NCBI RefSeq assembly: GCF_002245535.1
Contig: NZ_NKCN01000001.1
Location: 62,001-126,000 of the forward strand
Source of the DNA: Mycobacterium lehmannii
GTDB taxonomy: Bacteria > Actinomycetota > Actinomycetes > Mycobacteriales > Mycobacteriaceae
DNA: 64,000 bases
Reading direction: 5' to 3'
Position 1 is the first letter of the stretch. Each line of letters begins with the position of its first letter. Shown here piece after piece: positions 56,531 through 64,000 of the stretch. The notes beneath the pieces are model-generated. The model made no database searches. It was not told the DNA's origin and saw nothing but the letters and a program-made list of their open reading frames with translations. Both the position numbers and the translations under genes were made by a program.

Positions 56531-57620
56531 AGGCGTGCCGCGGGATCGTCAAGGGTAGCTCGACCGAGCTGAGCAGACCCGGTTGTGCGGCAATGACATA
56601 GGGCACCGCATTGACGACACGCATGGCCGTGGCGACCATTGCGCCCGCGCCGGAGGTCATGCTTTCGATGGCCGCGTCCTTGCGGTCGCGGACGGTGGCT
56701 GCCATCGTGCACTCGATGTCGGGCTGACCGGTGATCACGATCCGATAGCCGAGCGCATTCGGCAGCGTCGGCCACTGCGGAGCCACATCCGGAGCCAACC
56801 GGGTGACGTGTTCAATCACGATCGCCTCACAGCCGTCGACGATGCCGATGGCCTGCATCCGAAGGGCTCCGCACGTGCCCGCCTCGACGGTGCCCATCGC
56901 CACCTCCAGCGTCCGCTCGGTCACCGCGCGGTCGAACGTCTCGCGCACCTCTTGCACCTCGACGCCGAGCGCCTCGGCGACCATGCGGATCTGCCCCTGC
57001 CATTCGCCGGCGATGGCGCCGGGGAAGGAGATCCACGGCTGGTAGTCGAGTGGCCGCCCGAATCCCAAGGCGTCGCCCATGATGTCGGGTACGCCGTAAT
57101 CGTCGTAGAGGCCGATCTCGTAGGCGTGAATCTTCTCGATCTGCGAGGACTGGGTGCTGAGCACAAGCGGTAGGTAATCGGCGACGAAGCCCGGCTCGAT
57201 GCCTGAGGCGTACAGCGAGACCTGTCCCTCCTTGGCAGCCGCGGCCAGTTGATCACGCCACTCGGCTGGTTCGTAGGCATGCGGATTGACCAGGTGGGTG
57301 GTGCTCGTCGTCACCACGTTGATCCCGGCGTTGAGCAGCTTGACATAGTCGGGGATGGCGAGCGCGTCACGTTCGGGCCCGCTGGCCGAATAGACGACGC
57401 AGTCGGGCCGCAGCCCGACCAACGCATCGGCGTCGGTGGTGGTGGCCACCCCGATCGGCTGTCCGTTGGCGAGTTCGCCCGCGTCCATACCGTCCTTGTC
57501 GGGGGAGTGCACCCATACCCCGACGAGCTCCAGGTCGGGTCGCTGGGAAATCGCGCGAATCGCAATGGAACCGATTCCGCCGGTCGACCAGACCACCACG
57601 CGGTGTTTGCCTCCGGTCAT
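56508..57620 (-). CDS. DapB-fold NAD(P)-dependent dehydrogenase, copy 1
   Basis: This 370-residue protein starts with a Rossmann motif VVVWSTGGIGSIAIRAI and continues RPDLELVGVWVHSPDKDGMDAG, the N-terminal pattern of dihydrodipicolinate-reductase-fold proteins. It is much longer than DapB (about 250 residues) and belongs to the catabolic DapB-like group, some of which act as amino acid or amine dehydrogenases; the true substrate is unknown. It is paralogous to the gene at 58745 along its whole length. ATG 57620 has GAGGAGG five bases upstream. It is divergent from the LLM gene and shares its control region; its 3' end overlaps the secreted-protein gene. Confidence 0.82.
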   Translation of the reverse strand: MTGGKHRVVVWSTGGIGSIAIRAISQRPDLELVGVWVHSPDKDGMDAGELANGQPIGVATTTDADALVGLRPDCVVYSASGPERDALAIPDYVKLLNAGINVVTTSTTHLVNPHAYEPAEWRDQLAAAAKEGQVSLYASGIEPGFVADYLPLVLSTQSSQIEKIHAYEIGLYDDYGVPDIMGDALGFGRPLDYQPWISFPGAIAGEWQGQIRMVAEALGVEVQEVRETFDRAVTERTLEVAMGTVEAGTCGALRMQAIGIVDGCEAIVIEHVTRLAPDVAPQWPTLPNALGYRIVITGQPDIECTMAATVRDRKDAAIESMTSGAGAMVATAMRVVNAVPYVIAAQPGLLSSVELPLTIPRHAFNPRGSA

Positions 57621-57689
57621 CGATCCTCCTCGGAGAGCGCGACGGGGCGAGATCCATGTCTCGCGCAGGTCTGAGAATAGCATCCACTA

Positions 57690-57706
57690 TTAACGGCAAC
57701 CAGAAC
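57690..57706 (+). promoter_or_regulatory. Candidate regulator site in the divergent DapB/LLM promoter
   Basis: TTAACG-GCA-ACCAGAAC closely matches TTAACG-TT-ACCAGAAC upstream of the tandem-TetR gene (63385-63400). It lies between the two divergent genes and upstream of the TAGAGT -10 reading toward the LLM gene. Confidence 0.5.
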
Positions 57707-57717
57707 AAAAATTAGGT

Positions 57718-57761
57718 TAGAGTCGGTCGTCGTGGATCCTTCGGCCTTCTTGCGGCGCTGA
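57718..57761 (+). promoter_or_regulatory. -10 and nine-codon leaderless upstream frame coupled to LLM 1
   Basis: TAGAGT (57718-57723) is followed eight bases later by GTG 57732, opening a nine-codon frame (MDPSAFLRR) whose TGA shares its last base with the ATG of the LLM gene (TGATG). The LLM gene has no Shine-Dalgarno, so its translation may depend on this short frame. Confidence 0.45.
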
Positions 57762-58729
57762 TGTTCACGCTTCGTTTCGACATGCGCGCACCCGCTGCCG
57801 GCGCGCCCGCAACCGACCTTTATGCGTGCGCTGTGCAGATGTGCGAATGGGCCGAGACGCGCGGAGCGGTCGTCGCCGTGCTCTCCGAACATCACGGCAC
57901 CGAGGACGGGCATCTGCCGTCGCCGCACCTCTTGGCATCGGCGATCGCCGCGCGAACCACCCGGCTGGCGATCATGCTGGCCGCCGTGCCGATCACCTTC
58001 TGGGACACCGTCCGGCTGGCCGAGAACATCGCCGTACTCGACATCATCAGTCGCGGCCGCGTCTCCTATGCGTTCGGCATCGGGCACCGCGCCGAGGAGT
58101 ACGAGCACTTCGGTGTGGACATGAGCCGGCGGGGCGCGGTCGCCGACGAGTCGCTGGCGCAGCTCTTGCGACTGTTGACCGGGGAGCCGATCGACATCGA
58201 CGGCCGCCGCGTCCAGGTCACGCCGCCTCCGGCGACTCCCGGCGGGCCGTACCTGCTGACCGCCGGAGGCAGCAGGGCCGCCGCTCGGCGCGCCGCCCGG
58301 CACGGGCTGGGTTTCATCTCCCAGGTGGCTTCTGAGGAGCTGAAGCGGTTCTACGAGAACGAATGTCGTGACAACGGATTCGAGCCCGGACTCATGCAGT
58401 TCCCCCGCGAGGGGGCGCCCACGACCGTCTTCGTCGCCGACGATGTGGACGCGGCGTGGCAGGAGTTGGGGCCGTACTTGCTGCACGACGCGGTGGTGGC
58501 CGCCGCCTACCGGCACGGCGACGATTCGGTGGCCAGCATCTCGAGGGCGCAGAGCGTGGCCGAACTGCGGGAACCGGGCGGGCCGTACCGCATCTTCACA
58601 CCCGAGGAGGCCGCCACGTATGCCGAAGACGGCACGCCGCTTCCGCTGCTTCCACTGTGCGGCGGTTTACCGCCCGCGCTGGCTTGGCCGTATCTCGAAC
58701 GCGCCGCGATGGCAGCCGCATCAATCTGA
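57761..58729 (+). CDS. LLM-type flavin-dependent monooxygenase, copy 1
   Basis: This 322-residue TIM-barrel protein is a luciferase-like (LLM) oxidoreductase. Signatures are EHHGTEDGHLPSPHLLASAIAART-type N-terminal strand (split here as EHHGTEDGHLPSP and SAIAARTTRL), RLAENIAVLDIISRGR, FGIGHRAEEYEHFGVD and the C-terminal CGGLPPALAWPYLER. Such enzymes use FMN or F420 to oxidise or reduce hydrophobic or carbonyl substrates; which applies here is not clear. It is paralogous to the gene at 59835. It starts the plus-strand operon of LLM, DapB-like, LLM and P450 genes, and may be translated by coupling to a short upstream frame. Confidence 0.87.
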   Translation: MFTLRFDMRAPAAGAPATDLYACAVQMCEWAETRGAVVAVLSEHHGTEDGHLPSPHLLASAIAARTTRLAIMLAAVPITFWDTVRLAENIAVLDIISRGRVSYAFGIGHRAEEYEHFGVDMSRRGAVADESLAQLLRLLTGEPIDIDGRRVQVTPPPATPGGPYLLTAGGSRAAARRAARHGLGFISQVASEELKRFYENECRDNGFEPGLMQFPREGAPTTVFVADDVDAAWQELGPYLLHDAVVAAAYRHGDDSVASISRAQSVAELREPGGPYRIFTPEEAATYAEDGTPLPLLPLCGGLPPALAWPYLERAAMAAASI

Positions 58730-58744
58730 ACGACAGGAGAATCC

Positions 58745-59818
58745 GTGACAAGGCCGCTGAGGACCGTCGTCTGGTCGACAGGAGGCGTCGGATCGATCGC
58801 CATCGACGCGATCCGGGGCAGACCCGATCTCGAGCTGGTAGGTGTGTGGGTGCACTCCGAGGACAAGATCGGCAAGGACGCCGGAGAGCTCGCCGGCGGG
58901 GATCCGATCGGCGTCACGGCGACCAACGACGCGGATGCGTTGGTGGCGCTGCAACCGGACTGCGTGGTGTACGCCGCGAGCGGACCGGAACGCGACGCGG
59001 CGGCGGTGCCCGATTACCTAAAACTTCTCGAGGCCGGGATCAATGTCGTGTCGACGTCGTCGACCACCTTGATCTATCCCCCCGCCTATTACTCACCGGA
59101 GTGGCGCGACCAGATGGAACAGGCCGCGAACAAGGGCGGCGCGTCCTTCTACGCCTCTGGGATCTTTCCCGGCTTCGGCTCCGATCAGCTCGCGCTGGTG
59201 TTGGCCACGCAGTCGAAGCGGATCCGTTGCGTGACCGTCACCGAGGTCGCGCTCAACGACCACTACCCGGTGGCCGATGTGATGATGAACGGCATGGGCT
59301 TCGGACGCCCACTCGATTTCGAACCGCTGCTCAAGACGCCGGGATTCATCGAAATGGCCTGGCGAGCACCGATTCACCTGATCGCGGCCGGTCTTGGCGT
59401 CGAGGTCGAGGAGGTCCGCGGCAGCCTCGACCGCCGGATCACCGACAGAGACATCGAGGTGGCGTTCGGCACGATCGAGGCCGGCACGTGCGGTGCGGTG
59501 AGCACTCGGGCCGCGGGTGTGGTCAACGGTCGGGAAGCCATCGTCGTCCAGCACATCATCCGGATGGCACGCGACGTCGCGCCGGACTGGCCGTCCTCGG
59601 CGTTCGACGCCACGTATCGCGTCGACATCGACGGTGATCCCGACATCCACTGCGCGATGAACGTCGGCGCCGCCGAGGGCCACGGCGCGGGGCATGCTGC
59701 GATGGCCGCCACCGCGATGCGCGTGGTCAACGCGATTCCTTACGTGGTGGCGGCTCCCGCCGGTCTGCTGAGTACGCTGGACCTGCCGAACACGTTGCCC
59801 CGGAACGCGTTCGGGTGA
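58745..59818 (+). CDS. DapB-fold NAD(P)-dependent dehydrogenase, copy 2
   Basis: A 357-residue paralogue of the protein at 56508: Rossmann motif VVWSTGGVGSIAIDAI, RPDLELVGVWVHSEDKIGKDAG, the DCVVYAASGPERDA block and the C-terminal ATAMRVVNAIPYVVAAPAG. The two copies diverge more in the middle (residues 120-200), where substrate binding is likely. GTG 58745 has AGGAG six bases upstream. It lies 15 bp after LLM 1 and 16 bp before LLM 2 in one operon. Function is inferred only as a dehydrogenase or reductase. Confidence 0.82.
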   Translation: MTRPLRTVVWSTGGVGSIAIDAIRGRPDLELVGVWVHSEDKIGKDAGELAGGDPIGVTATNDADALVALQPDCVVYAASGPERDAAAVPDYLKLLEAGINVVSTSSTTLIYPPAYYSPEWRDQMEQAANKGGASFYASGIFPGFGSDQLALVLATQSKRIRCVTVTEVALNDHYPVADVMMNGMGFGRPLDFEPLLKTPGFIEMAWRAPIHLIAAGLGVEVEEVRGSLDRRITDRDIEVAFGTIEAGTCGAVSTRAAGVVNGREAIVVQHIIRMARDVAPDWPSSAFDATYRVDIDGDPDIHCAMNVGAAEGHGAGHAAMAATAMRVVNAIPYVVAAPAGLLSTLDLPNTLPRNAFG

Positions 59819-59834
59819 GCAGCGGGAGTCAGCG

Positions 59835-60824
59835 ATGTTCTCGATCCGATTCGACATGCGGGCACCGCGTTTCGGTGCGGCGACGACCGACCTGTATGCG
59901 GCGGCAATCGACATGTCGGCGTGGGCCGAGCAGCACGGATGCGTGGCGGCGGTGCTGTGCGAGCACCACGGATCGGAGGACGGATATCTTCCCGCACCCA
60001 CGATGTTGGCATCGGCGATCGCGGCCCGCACTGAGCGGTTGGCGCTCAGCGTGGTGGTGATACTTCCGTTCTACGATCCGGTCCGGCTGGCCGAAGACGT
60101 GGCGGTGCTCGACATTCTCAGTAACGGCCGGGCTTCGTATGTATTCGGGCTGGGTTACCGCCCCGAGGAGTTCGAGCACTTCGGCATCGACCGGTCACGC
60201 CGGGGCGCGCTGGCCGACGAGAACCTCGACTTGCTGCGGGCGCTGCTGACCGGCCGGCCAACAGTGCACGACAATCGCCGCATCATGGTGTCACCGCCAC
60301 CGTGCACTCGCGGCGGGCCCACCCTGATGTGGGGCGGTGCAAGCCTCGCTGCGGCGCGCCGCGCCGGCCGTTACGGTCTGGGGCTTCTGGCCAACGGCAG
60401 CGTTACCGGTATGCGGGACGCGTACGAAACCGCGTCACGCGAGCACGGGTACGAGCCAGGCGGTGTGCTTTTGCCCCCGCCCGACACGCCGACGGTCACG
60501 TTCGTCGCCGACGACGTCGATGAGGCGTGGGAAGAGATCGGCGAACACCTGTTTCACGACGCCCAGATGTATGCGCGGTGGAATCCGGACAACCACGCTT
60601 CGGCCGGCATCTCGGCGGCGCGCGATGTGGAGGAGTTGCGCCACCACTACAGTTCGCACCGGATCATCACCTCCGATGCGGCGAGCGAAATCATCCGCGG
60701 GGGAGGGTTTCTCAACCTTTCGCCGCTGTGCGGCGGTATTCCACCCGAGATCGCGTGGCCATATCTGAGGCGCGCCGCTGACGCGGCAGCGACCCCGACG
60801 ACGACAGGAGAGAACAGCAGATGA
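59835..60824 (+). CDS. LLM-type flavin-dependent monooxygenase, copy 2
   Basis: A 329-residue LLM oxidoreductase related to the gene at 57761: both begin with the RFDMRAP block, then CEHHGSEDGYLPAPTMLA, VRLAEDVAVLDILSNGR, FGLGYRPEEFEHFGID and CGGIPPEIAWPYLRRA. Spacing and motif order are the same, so the DapB/LLM pair has been duplicated as a module. ATG 59835 has GGGAG seven bases upstream. Its stop overlaps the P450 start (ATGA). Confidence 0.87.
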   Translation: MFSIRFDMRAPRFGAATTDLYAAAIDMSAWAEQHGCVAAVLCEHHGSEDGYLPAPTMLASAIAARTERLALSVVVILPFYDPVRLAEDVAVLDILSNGRASYVFGLGYRPEEFEHFGIDRSRRGALADENLDLLRALLTGRPTVHDNRRIMVSPPPCTRGGPTLMWGGASLAAARRAGRYGLGLLANGSVTGMRDAYETASREHGYEPGGVLLPPPDTPTVTFVADDVDEAWEEIGEHLFHDAQMYARWNPDNHASAGISAARDVEELRHHYSSHRIITSDAASEIIRGGGFLNLSPLCGGIPPEIAWPYLRRAADAAATPTTTGENSR

Positions 60825-62017
60825 CCGATACCGATACCGTCGATCTGTACTACGACCCATTCGATTTCGACATCGACGACGACCCGTACCCGATCTGGAA
60901 GCGGATGCGCGACGAGGCGCCGCTCTATTACAACGACAAGTACAACTTCTACGCGTTGAGCCGCTACGACGATGTCGCCCAGGGGTTGCACGACTGGGAC
61001 ACCTATCGGTCGGGCAAGGGCACCACGATGGACGTCATCATGAGCGGTGTGGACGTGCCGCCCGGGGTGATCCTGTTCGAGGACCCTCCGCTTCACGACA
61101 TTCACCGGCGGGTGCTGTCGAAGGTCTTCACACCGCGCCGAATGGAGGGCATCGAGTCTCTAGTGCGCCAGTTCTGCGTTCGTGCGCTCGACTCCTTATC
61201 GGGCGCCTCCCGTTTCGACGTGATCGGCGACTTCGGGGCGTTGATCCCGATGCGGACGATCGGTTACCTGCTGGGCATACCCGAGCAGGGTCAGCAACAG
61301 ATCCGCGACAACACCGATGCGTCGATAGGGCTGAAGGAGGGCAGTTTTCAGGCAGTGTCGGCCGCGACGTTCGAGAACGCTTATCAGTTGTTCGCCGACT
61401 ACATCGAATGGCGGGCAGAGCATCCGTCGGATGATCTCATGACTCAATTGCTCAACGCCGAAGTCGAGGACGACGGTCAACTCCGGCCACTGTCGCGCAT
61501 CGAGGTGTTGACGTACACATCCATGATCGCTGGTGCCGGGAACGAGACAACCACCAGGCTGATCGGTTTCATCGCCCAGCTGCTCGCCGAGCATCCCGAT
61601 CAGCGACGCGAACTGGTCGACGACTTCTCGCTGATACCGCGTGCGATCGAGGAGGTGTTGCGCTACCAGGCGCCGTCGCCGGTACAGGGCCGGTATGTCG
61701 CCCGCGACACCGTGGCGTACGGGAAGACGATCGCCGAGGGCTCGGTGATGTTGTTGCTCAACGGTTCTGCTAATCGGGACGAGCGACGCTATCCCGATGG
61801 AGAGAGTTTCGACATCCATCGCGGCGGGTCACACTTGTCGTTCGGGCAGGGGCTGCACTTCTGTCTCGGTTCGTCGTTGGCCAGGATGCAGGCCAGGGTC
61901 GCACTCGAGGAGATGCTGCGCCGGTGGCCCGAGTGGGAGGTCGACTACGAGGACGCCGCGATGGCCCACACCTCCAGCGTGCGAGGCTGGGGCAGGATGC
62001 CGATCATCGTCGGCTAG
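60821..62017 (+). CDS. Cytochrome P450
   Basis: This 398-residue soluble P450 has all key motifs: the I-helix AGAGNETTTR, the K-helix ExxR in AIEEVLRYQAP, and the heme loop FGQGLHFCLGSSLAR with the thiolate Cys. Mycobacterial P450s often hydroxylate steroids, fatty acids or terpenes. I cannot assign its CYP family. No ferredoxin gene is in the cluster, so electrons must come from elsewhere. The start overlaps the LLM stop by four bases; the 3' end overlaps the convergent TetR gene by 14 bp. Confidence 0.93.
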   Translation: MTDTDTVDLYYDPFDFDIDDDPYPIWKRMRDEAPLYYNDKYNFYALSRYDDVAQGLHDWDTYRSGKGTTMDVIMSGVDVPPGVILFEDPPLHDIHRRVLSKVFTPRRMEGIESLVRQFCVRALDSLSGASRFDVIGDFGALIPMRTIGYLLGIPEQGQQQIRDNTDASIGLKEGSFQAVSAATFENAYQLFADYIEWRAEHPSDDLMTQLLNAEVEDDGQLRPLSRIEVLTYTSMIAGAGNETTTRLIGFIAQLLAEHPDQRRELVDDFSLIPRAIEEVLRYQAPSPVQGRYVARDTVAYGKTIAEGSVMLLLNGSANRDERRYPDGESFDIHRGGSHLSFGQGLHFCLGSSLARMQARVALEEMLRRWPEWEVDYEDAAMAHTSSVRGWGRMPIIVG

Positions 62018-63326
62018 CGTCCTCGGCTGCCGAGCGCGTGGTGACGCCGCGCAGCAGGGTGTCGCGGACGTGGATCTGCGACGCGCGGGGGCCCAGGTCG
62101 TGAAGGAGGTTCTCCGGGATCCACGACACCCCGATGACGACGCGGGCCAGCGTCTCGTTCGACGGTGCGTCAATCGCGATCTCGCCGGCGCGAATCCCCG
62201 CGGTGAGCAGAGATTTCATTTGACGGACGCGTTTGGTGAACAGCCATGCGATGTTGGGGGTGTCCGGAGGAGACTGCCGCATCCATGCCAGCTGAATCCG
62301 GAACTCGTCGCCGAAGTGGGCGAGCGCGTTGGTGTGGATCCAGCTCAACGCATCGAGTTTCTCGACCGCCGACGCCTCGGACCGCAGCACGCTCGTCCAC
62401 CCCACCTCGGCGACCTTCTCACCGAACGACTGCATGATCGAGGCCAGCAGTTCTTCTTTCGACCCGATCAAGCGGTACACCGTCCCGGTGCCGAGGCCGG
62501 CGGCCGATGCGATGTCGCGGATCGTGGTGACCTCGTACCCTTTTCGCCCGAATTCGGCTCGGGCGACTGCGCGCACGTGTGAGGCCTTGTCGTTGGGCGC
62601 GTTCTCTTCCTCCTCGATCCACGACTTCACCGCGTCATCGGCGGCGATGAACGCGGGGGAGCGATCAAGTTCGGCGTCACTGGGAGGGACGGTGGCCAGT
62701 CCTTCCAGCAGGATCCGGCACAGCGTGGCCGCAACCTTGTCGGCGCCTGCGCTGTGTCGGATGACGTCGAGTCCGATTTGGCGCATCGACTGGACGATCC
62801 GGTCGGCAAGGATGGGCAGGTCGACGTCCGGGCGTAGATAACCGCTCCACCGCGCGGCACGCAGCGTCTGCACCATCGCTTCGAGGATCTTCGCGGGGCG
62901 CTGTTGAGCCAGCGCGGCCAGTTCCGGATTCGAGGTCGGTGTCTCGTAGAACGTCATCTGTAGTGCGGCGCTGTGGGTCACCGCGCACTGGGCGACCGCG
63001 GCGCCCAACTCCACGATCCGATCGAACGCCGACAGCGGGGCGGGGTCGTCGAGCCGATTGAGGGCTTGATCGGCGATGCGATCGAGGTCCTCGTGGTAGC
63101 GCCGAAGCAACTCGACGAGGATTGCCTCCTTGGACTCGAAATGGTGATACAGGCTGCCGGGCAAGATGCCTGCGGCGTCGGCGATCTCTTGAAGTGACGT
63201 GCGCAGCCCGGACGTGGCGATCAACGACGCCGCCGTCTGCAAGATTTCGGTCCGCCGGGTGCCGTCGTCGTAGGAATGGCCCGCGTGCTTCGCGAGGTCG
63301 GCCTTCGGCGTCACACGACGCCCCAC
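62004..63326 (-). CDS. Tandem (double) TetR-family regulator
   Basis: This 440-residue protein contains two complete TetR units in a row. The first helix-turn-helix is at about 43-63 (SLQEIADAAGILPGSLYHHF) and the second at about 262-285 (TIRDIASAAGLGTGTVYRLI), each followed by a ligand-binding helical domain. One chain would therefore act like a ready-made dimer. The frame is open upstream to TTG 63377, but GTG 63326 has GGAGG four bases away and is preferred. A motif upstream (63385-63400) also occurs in the DapB/LLM promoter, so it probably controls that cluster and itself. The 3' end overlaps the P450 gene by 14 bp. Confidence 0.88.
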   Translation of the reverse strand: MGRRVTPKADLAKHAGHSYDDGTRRTEILQTAASLIATSGLRTSLQEIADAAGILPGSLYHHFESKEAILVELLRRYHEDLDRIADQALNRLDDPAPLSAFDRIVELGAAVAQCAVTHSAALQMTFYETPTSNPELAALAQQRPAKILEAMVQTLRAARWSGYLRPDVDLPILADRIVQSMRQIGLDVIRHSAGADKVAATLCRILLEGLATVPPSDAELDRSPAFIAADDAVKSWIEEEENAPNDKASHVRAVARAEFGRKGYEVTTIRDIASAAGLGTGTVYRLIGSKEELLASIMQSFGEKVAEVGWTSVLRSEASAVEKLDALSWIHTNALAHFGDEFRIQLAWMRQSPPDTPNIAWLFTKRVRQMKSLLTAGIRAGEIAIDAPSNETLARVVIGVSWIPENLLHDLGPRASQIHVRDTLLRGVTTRSAAEDASRR

Positions 63327-63384
63327 GACACCTCCAATGCCAGGCTCCCGTCCACCTGTTTGGTCGAACCGACCCAAAGTTTGG

Positions 63385-63400
63385 TTAACGTTACCAGAAC
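63385..63400 (+). promoter_or_regulatory. Candidate operator upstream of the tandem TetR gene
   Basis: TTAACG-TT-ACCAGAAC lies about 60 bp before the TetR start. It is contained in the near-palindrome TGGTTAACGTTACCA (63382-63396) and matches the site at 57690-57706 apart from one inserted base. Confidence 0.5.
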
Positions 63401-63455
63401 TGGGTTACCGGGCAGTGTCGGTCGAGGGGAAAGCGCCGGCAGCGGGGCCGGGCAG

Positions 63456-63989
63456 TCACGAACTGGAGGGAAAGCGAACGGGGTTCAGCGGGCGCTCGTA
63501 GGAGATGTCACTTCGGTCGTGCGCGACGGTGAGGATGTCGGCGAGAAAGCCCATGGTCTCGTCGGTGATCAGCGTCGTTCCCTCGGTGTGCCATTCCACG
63601 ACGCAGACCCGCGCGGCGATGGCCCAACGGCCGTCCCGGCGCTCGAGCCGGTCGATGTAGCGGCCGCCGTTGACGGTCAGATGGTTTGCCGGGGCGCGGT
63701 CGGTGCCGACGAACAGATAGTAGGTTTCGGCGTGCGCCCGGTCCCCCGTGATGTCCGCGGTGTGGTTCAGCAGGTAGTGCTGGTAGCGGGGTTGCGTCTC
63801 GTGGTACGCGAATGCCCAGTCAATGAATTCGTCGACGGGGCCGACGAAACCGATGTGCTCGTCGACCGCACCGTCGTGGTAGGCCGAACGCACCAGTTCG
63901 CGGTCGCGTCGATCCATCCCGCGGGCGTACCGCTGCATGCAGTCGAAGATGTCCGCGCGGTCGCTCAACGCCTGCAACCTCTCGTTCAC
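63456..63989 (-). CDS. NTF2/SnoaL-like protein
   Basis: This 177-residue protein has the SnoaL-like fold pattern found in small dehydratases, cyclases and ligand-binding proteins: LSDRADIFDCMQRYARGMDRR, LVRSAYHDGAVDEH, HYLLNHTADITGDRAHAETYY and GGRYIDRLERRDGRW. Such proteins are common in mycobacterial steroid and terpenoid clusters. Start GTG 63989 is close to the end of the window, so an earlier start cannot be excluded. It reads in the same direction as the TetR gene, which begins 130 bp downstream of its stop, and may be part of the same cluster. The gene beyond is not visible. Confidence 0.8.
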   Translation of the reverse strand: MNERLQALSDRADIFDCMQRYARGMDRRDRELVRSAYHDGAVDEHIGFVGPVDEFIDWAFAYHETQPRYQHYLLNHTADITGDRAHAETYYLFVGTDRAPANHLTVNGGRYIDRLERRDGRWAIAARVCVVEWHTEGTTLITDETMGFLADILTVAHDRSDISYERPLNPVRFPSSS

Positions 63990-64000
63990 AGCGATGTCCC

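Noticed and set aside
62004..63377. Tandem TetR starting at TTG 63377
   Set aside because: GTG 63326 has a much better GGAGG site, and the extra 17 residues have no TetR similarity.
63382..63396. KstR or KstR2 operator near the TetR gene
   Set aside because: The site has AAC directly next to GTT without the two-base spacer of the KstR motif, and it does not match the KstR2 motif.

Overview
The window is high-GC actinobacterial chromosome and almost certainly comes from a fast-growing mycobacterium (Mycolicibacterium-like). Gene order matches, from memory, two blocks of the M. tuberculosis map: ppk-fbiD-gpsA-ddl-thiL-ung-recG-lipN-pca-rsmD-coaD (Rv2984 to Rv2965c), joined directly to sepIVA-rnc-mutM-smc-ftsY-amtB-glnB-glnD-ffh-rpsP-rimM-trmD-rplS-lepB-rnhB (Rv2927c to Rv2901c). 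The lipid-virulence locus that lies between coaD and sepIVA in M. tuberculosis is absent; a hemerythrin-like gene and a 57-nt hairpin sit there instead. Many genes start at GTG, and several have a TANNNT -10 hexamer 6-8 nt before the start codon, the mark of leaderless mycobacterial transcripts.

Positions 1-22 kb hold core metabolism and repair: polyphosphate kinase (5' part only), coenzyme F420 synthesis, glycerol-3-phosphate dehydrogenase, D-Ala-D-Ala ligase, thiamine-phosphate kinase, uracil-DNA glycosylase, L28, a DAK/FakA-like protein, RecG, an exported HNH nuclease, two aldo-keto reductases, a LipN-like esterase, a DsbA-like/VKOR disulfide pair, pyruvate carboxylase, RsmD and CoaD. Positions 22-48 kb hold the SMC/SRP/nitrogen block (amtB-glnB-glnD behind well-formed GlnR boxes), two D,D-carboxypeptidases, and the rpsP and rplS clusters, whose promoters share an unusual conserved element.

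From about 47.9 kb the character changes. A 593-bp, visibly more AT-rich stretch without a convincing gene precedes a six-gene mceA-F cassette (48491-56054) that has no yrbE permease genes in front of it. A small secreted cysteine-containing protein closes the cassette. Next comes a catabolic-looking cluster: a DapB-fold dehydrogenase on the minus strand, then LLM flavin monooxygenase, second DapB-like, second LLM, and a cytochrome P450 on the plus strand. A regulator made of two fused TetR units and an NTF2/SnoaL-fold protein follow. A sequence motif is shared between the TetR promoter and the divergent DapB/LLM promoter. My inference is one regulated unit that binds and imports an unidentified hydrophobic substrate and oxidises it; this is the best candidate for an undescribed system here.
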